This document shows positions 5,791 to 7,701 of a DNA stretch of 7,701 nucleotides, in pieces. The notes under the pieces were generated by a model, which made no database searches, was not told where the DNA came from, and saw only the letters and a program-made list of their open reading frames with translations. The position numbers and the translations under genes are program-made. The number at the start of each line of letters is the position of its first letter. Within the stretch, counting starts at the first letter, position 1. The stretch is from the NCBI GenBank assembly GCA_030950835.1, contig JAUZQU010000151.1:1-7701 (forward strand), read 5' to 3'. The stretch is from Mariprofundaceae bacterium (GTDB lineage: Bacteria; Pseudomonadota; Zetaproteobacteria; Mariprofundales; Mariprofundaceae).

Positions 5791-7114
5791 AATTTACTCT
5801 CTCTTCTTGATTAGGCTTCGCTTGCCAGCGATGGTGCTCTGATGTTAAGGCAGTCACTTTATTTGAAGCCATGCTTTGTTGCGTTTCTATTTGGTTGAAT
5901 AGCCTGATCAAGCTTCTACCCATTGCGTATGCTAAGTTCACAGGTACGGCATTACCAATTTGTTTGTATTGACTGCTCAGCGAGCCTTTAAATACCCAGC
6001 TATCAGGAAAAGTTTGGATTCGGGCATACTCACGCACAGTCAAAGGCCTGGTTTCTTCAGGGTGACAACGTTCTGTTTGTTTTTGCGCAGGGGAACACGT
6101 TAAGGTTAAACTTGGGTTATCCCATGATAATCTGCGTGCCATGCCCGTTTTTCCTCCACCCATGAAATAGCTTTTTTGCATATACTGACGCTGCAAAGCG
6201 TCGGGCAGGCTATTCCAGCATCCGCCTTGTGGAACCATAGCCAAGATGTCCTTTTTATGCTGCGGATAAGCTTGCCCTAACGATTCGGGGCAATCCGAAG
6301 CATACAGCTCACCTTTTTGTAATGCATCACGCACTGTCATTACCCTATAAAAAGGGTCTGGCCATTTAAAGTCTGTAAACTTCACTAAATCATTGCGAAT
6401 ACCCACCAAAAATAGGCGTTCCCTTTTTTGGGGGACTTGATAAAACATCGCCTTGAGCACCCTGGGTTCAACAAGCGTATAGCCTAAGTCGCGAATAGTA
6501 TCCTTGATTGTATGCAAGGTGCGACCTTGATCATGGCTCAATAACCCACGCACATTTTCACCCAAAAAAACTTTCGGCTGTAAGGTTTTAATGGCCCGAG
6601 AAAACTCAAAAAACAAGGTGCCTCTGGTATCATCGAAGCCGCGTTTTTGTCCTGCATAGGAAAATGCTTGGCAGGGAAATCCACCCGATAAAAAATCAAT
6701 GTTTTGAAATGCCGAAAAAGAAACATCTTTAATGTCACCTTCAATGACATGCCAGTCAGGGCGATTGTGGCGCAATGTGGCGCAAGCTGATTTATCCATT
6801 TCATTGAGCATCACTGCCTGAAATCCTGCTTGTGCTAAACCAATAGCCAAACCACCAGCACCTGCAAACAACTCAATAGAACTAAATTTCCTTACAGGCT
6901 TCACTTGGCTTTCTTCTTGCCATGAAGATGCCAACATAGCTTGAATTTGTGGAAACATAGTCAAGTCTTCAAGGGCAAAGCAATCATTTTCCTGAGCCTC
7001 AATGCGCCCAGATACTTTCCATTTTTTGATGGTAGCAAGCGATACAGAAAGCATGTCTGCCAATAAGGAGTCGGAAATATTTTGATTATACATCAAACTG
7101 ATCAAATCCTTCAT
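5780..7114 (-). CDS. DNA (cytosine-5-)-methyltransferase of a type II R-M system
   Basis: This enzyme transfers a methyl group from S-adenosylmethionine to C5 of cytosine in the system's recognition site, protecting host DNA from the adjacent nuclease. All main C5-methyltransferase motifs are in order: I, ELFAGAGG (81-88, SAM binding); IV, GGFPCQAFS (144-152, catalytic Cys148); VI, ENV (186-188); VIII, QKRERLFLVGIR (229-240); IX, REYARIQTFPDSW (361-373); X, QIGNAVPVN (385-393). The target-recognition region (about 290-355) has GGGKTGMARRLSWDNPSLTLT, similar to enzymes for GGCC/GGNCC/GGWCC sites. With the Eco47II-type partner this makes a GGNCC-like target likely but unproven. Residues 1-76 are an N-terminal extension with a helix-turn-helix-like segment. 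Residues after about 405 are a low-similarity tail reaching argH. The start is either the ATG at 7114 (29-base overlap with the nuclease gene) or the in-frame ATG at 7093 (8-base overlap); neither has a strong ribosome-binding site. Confidence 0.96.
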   Translation of the reverse strand: MKDLISLMYNQNISDSLLADMLSVSLATIKKWKVSGRIEAQENDCFALEDLTMFPQIQAMLASSWQEESQVKPVRKFSSIELFAGAGGLAIGLAQAGFQAVMLNEMDKSACATLRHNRPDWHVIEGDIKDVSFSAFQNIDFLSGGFPCQAFSYAGQKRGFDDTRGTLFFEFSRAIKTLQPKVFLGENVRGLLSHDQGRTLHTIKDTIRDLGYTLVEPRVLKAMFYQVPQKRERLFLVGIRNDLVKFTDFKWPDPFYRVMTVRDALQKGELYASDCPESLGQAYPQHKKDILAMVPQGGCWNSLPDALQRQYMQKSYFMGGGKTGMARRLSWDNPSLTLTCSPAQKQTERCHPEETRPLTVREYARIQTFPDSWVFKGSLSSQYKQIGNAVPVNLAYAMGRSLIRLFNQIETQQSMASNKVTALTSEHHRWQAKPNQEERVNYVR

Positions 7115-7701
7115 ATTGATGAAATGAAAGCAAATAAAGGCTTTTCAACACATTCGGCGATAAATGTTGCAGCTCTTCAACCACCGTATTTTGTTTACTT
7201 TCTAAAGCCTCATAGGCAATCACATCATCAATAGCTACCAATAGCTGCTCACAAAGGCATTTAAAGGCATCATGTTGCCCTGTTACCAGCGTATAAAACT
7301 GATCAATTGAAATTCTTCGAATATTCTTGTGCGACACAGGTTTACCATCCAAGCTTAATGACCACTTGATATTTTGGCTATGCTTGGCAATCACTTCCAC
7401 TAAAAAACACGTTGCTTCATCATCCGATAATAAGGTATGTTGCATACGCATATATGTTTTTTGTGATGACGATGAATTCATGGTGTTATGTTTATTTTTC
7501 ATTTCTATATAATAATGAAGATCAGCATTGATAATATCATAACCTGCATCTGGAACACACCAGTTCGAACCGATATAACGAAAAATATTTTGATGAAAGA
7601 AACCAATATGGTTGGTATTCGATTTATCAATTTGACGAACAATTTCAGCCTCTATCACATCTTGAATATGGTTTTGATAAACTTTAGCATCAAAAGTGAG
7701 T
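7086..7701 (-). CDS. Type II restriction endonuclease, Eco47II family (5' end outside window)
   Basis: This is a restriction nuclease that cleaves unmodified DNA at the site protected by the adjacent methyltransferase. The frame stays open to the right edge, so the GTG at 7658 is not the true start; 204 residues are visible, beginning LTFDAKVYQNHIQD. I recognise the Eco47II-type pattern (GGNCC nucleases) in IRQIDKSN-like IVRQIDKSN, GFFHQNIFRYIG and the block YIEMKNKHNTMNSSSSQKTY. The last, with GYD about ten residues before it, supplies a D...ExK catalytic signature of the PD-(D/E)xK fold (fragment residues D55, E66, K68). Family members are roughly 240 residues, so some 30-40 N-terminal residues are missing here. 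The gene is visibly AT-richer than argH, consistent with horizontal transfer. It precedes and overlaps the methyltransferase gene. The exact specificity is inferred from family resemblance only. Confidence 0.9.
   Translation of the reverse strand, partial: LTFDAKVYQNHIQDVIEAEIVRQIDKSNTNHIGFFHQNIFRYIGSNWCVPDAGYDIINADLHYYIEMKNKHNTMNSSSSQKTYMRMQHTLLSDDEATCFLVEVIAKHSQNIKWSLSLDGKPVSHKNIRRISIDQFYTLVTGQHDAFKCLCEQLLVAIDDVIAYEALESKQNTVVEELQHLSPNVLKSLYLLSFHQYEGFDQFDV

Larger units (their letters stand above)
2822..7701 (-). other. Predicted five-gene overlapping operon: R, M, argH, lipoprotein, dapC
   Basis: All five genes are on the minus strand and each junction overlaps: nuclease/methyltransferase by 29 or 8 bases, methyltransferase/argH by 11, argH/lipoprotein by about 11, and lipoprotein/dapC by 8. 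No terminator or intergenic space is visible between them. The promoter must lie beyond the right edge or inside a coding region; a weak candidate inside the methyltransferase end (TTGATC-N16-TAGAAA, near 5885-5915) is not convincing. Confidence 0.7.

Noticed and set aside
1..7701. Depletion of GGNCC sites as support for the R-M specificity
   Set aside because: Such sites are present (for example at 74-78, 2677-2681, 2886-2890 and 3186-3190), so avoidance is not evident. A methylated host would not need to avoid them, and the test needs a whole genome.

Overview
This window looks like the chromosome of a moderately AT-rich, Gram-negative proteobacterium. The evidence is a succinylase-type lysine/diaminopimelate pathway (DapD and DapC), a lipobox-bearing lipoprotein, a secreted monoheme c-type cytochrome, and a DapD close to the enterobacterial type. 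An iron- or sulfur-oxidising lineage such as the Zetaproteobacteria, or a related gammaproteobacterium, would fit the cytochrome. That placement is inference; no rRNA or other marker gene is present.

Left part (1-1944). The minus strand carries the N-terminal 337 residues of an aldehyde dehydrogenase, cut by the window edge. Upstream of it lies a small exported cytochrome with an unusual Cys-rich NPC-repeat segment between signal peptide and heme domain. A hairpin separates the two genes. The region between the cytochrome and dapD holds divergent start signals: a good sigma70-type promoter for dapD, and two inverted repeats just upstream of the cytochrome start.

Middle part (1945-4021). dapD (plus) and dapC (minus) are convergent and encode consecutive steps of the succinylase lysine/DAP pathway. 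They share a strong hairpin terminator, and the dapC stop codon lies inside its stem.

Right part (2822-7701, all minus). In transcription order this is an Eco47II-family restriction endonuclease (5' end outside the window), a cytosine-5 DNA methyltransferase, argH, a small lipoprotein gene and dapC. Every junction overlaps by about 8 to 29 nt, so the five genes look like one translationally coupled operon. A type II restriction-modification pair is thus joined directly to arginine and lysine biosynthesis genes. The restriction gene is visibly AT-richer than argH, which suggests the R-M pair was acquired.

I found no CRISPR array, transposase, tRNA or rRNA. The observations most worth following up are the NPC-repeat cytochrome with an A9 run at its domain boundary, the R-M/argH overlap with a possible read-through C-terminal tail on the methyltransferase, and the helix-turn-helix-like extension at the methyltransferase N-terminus.
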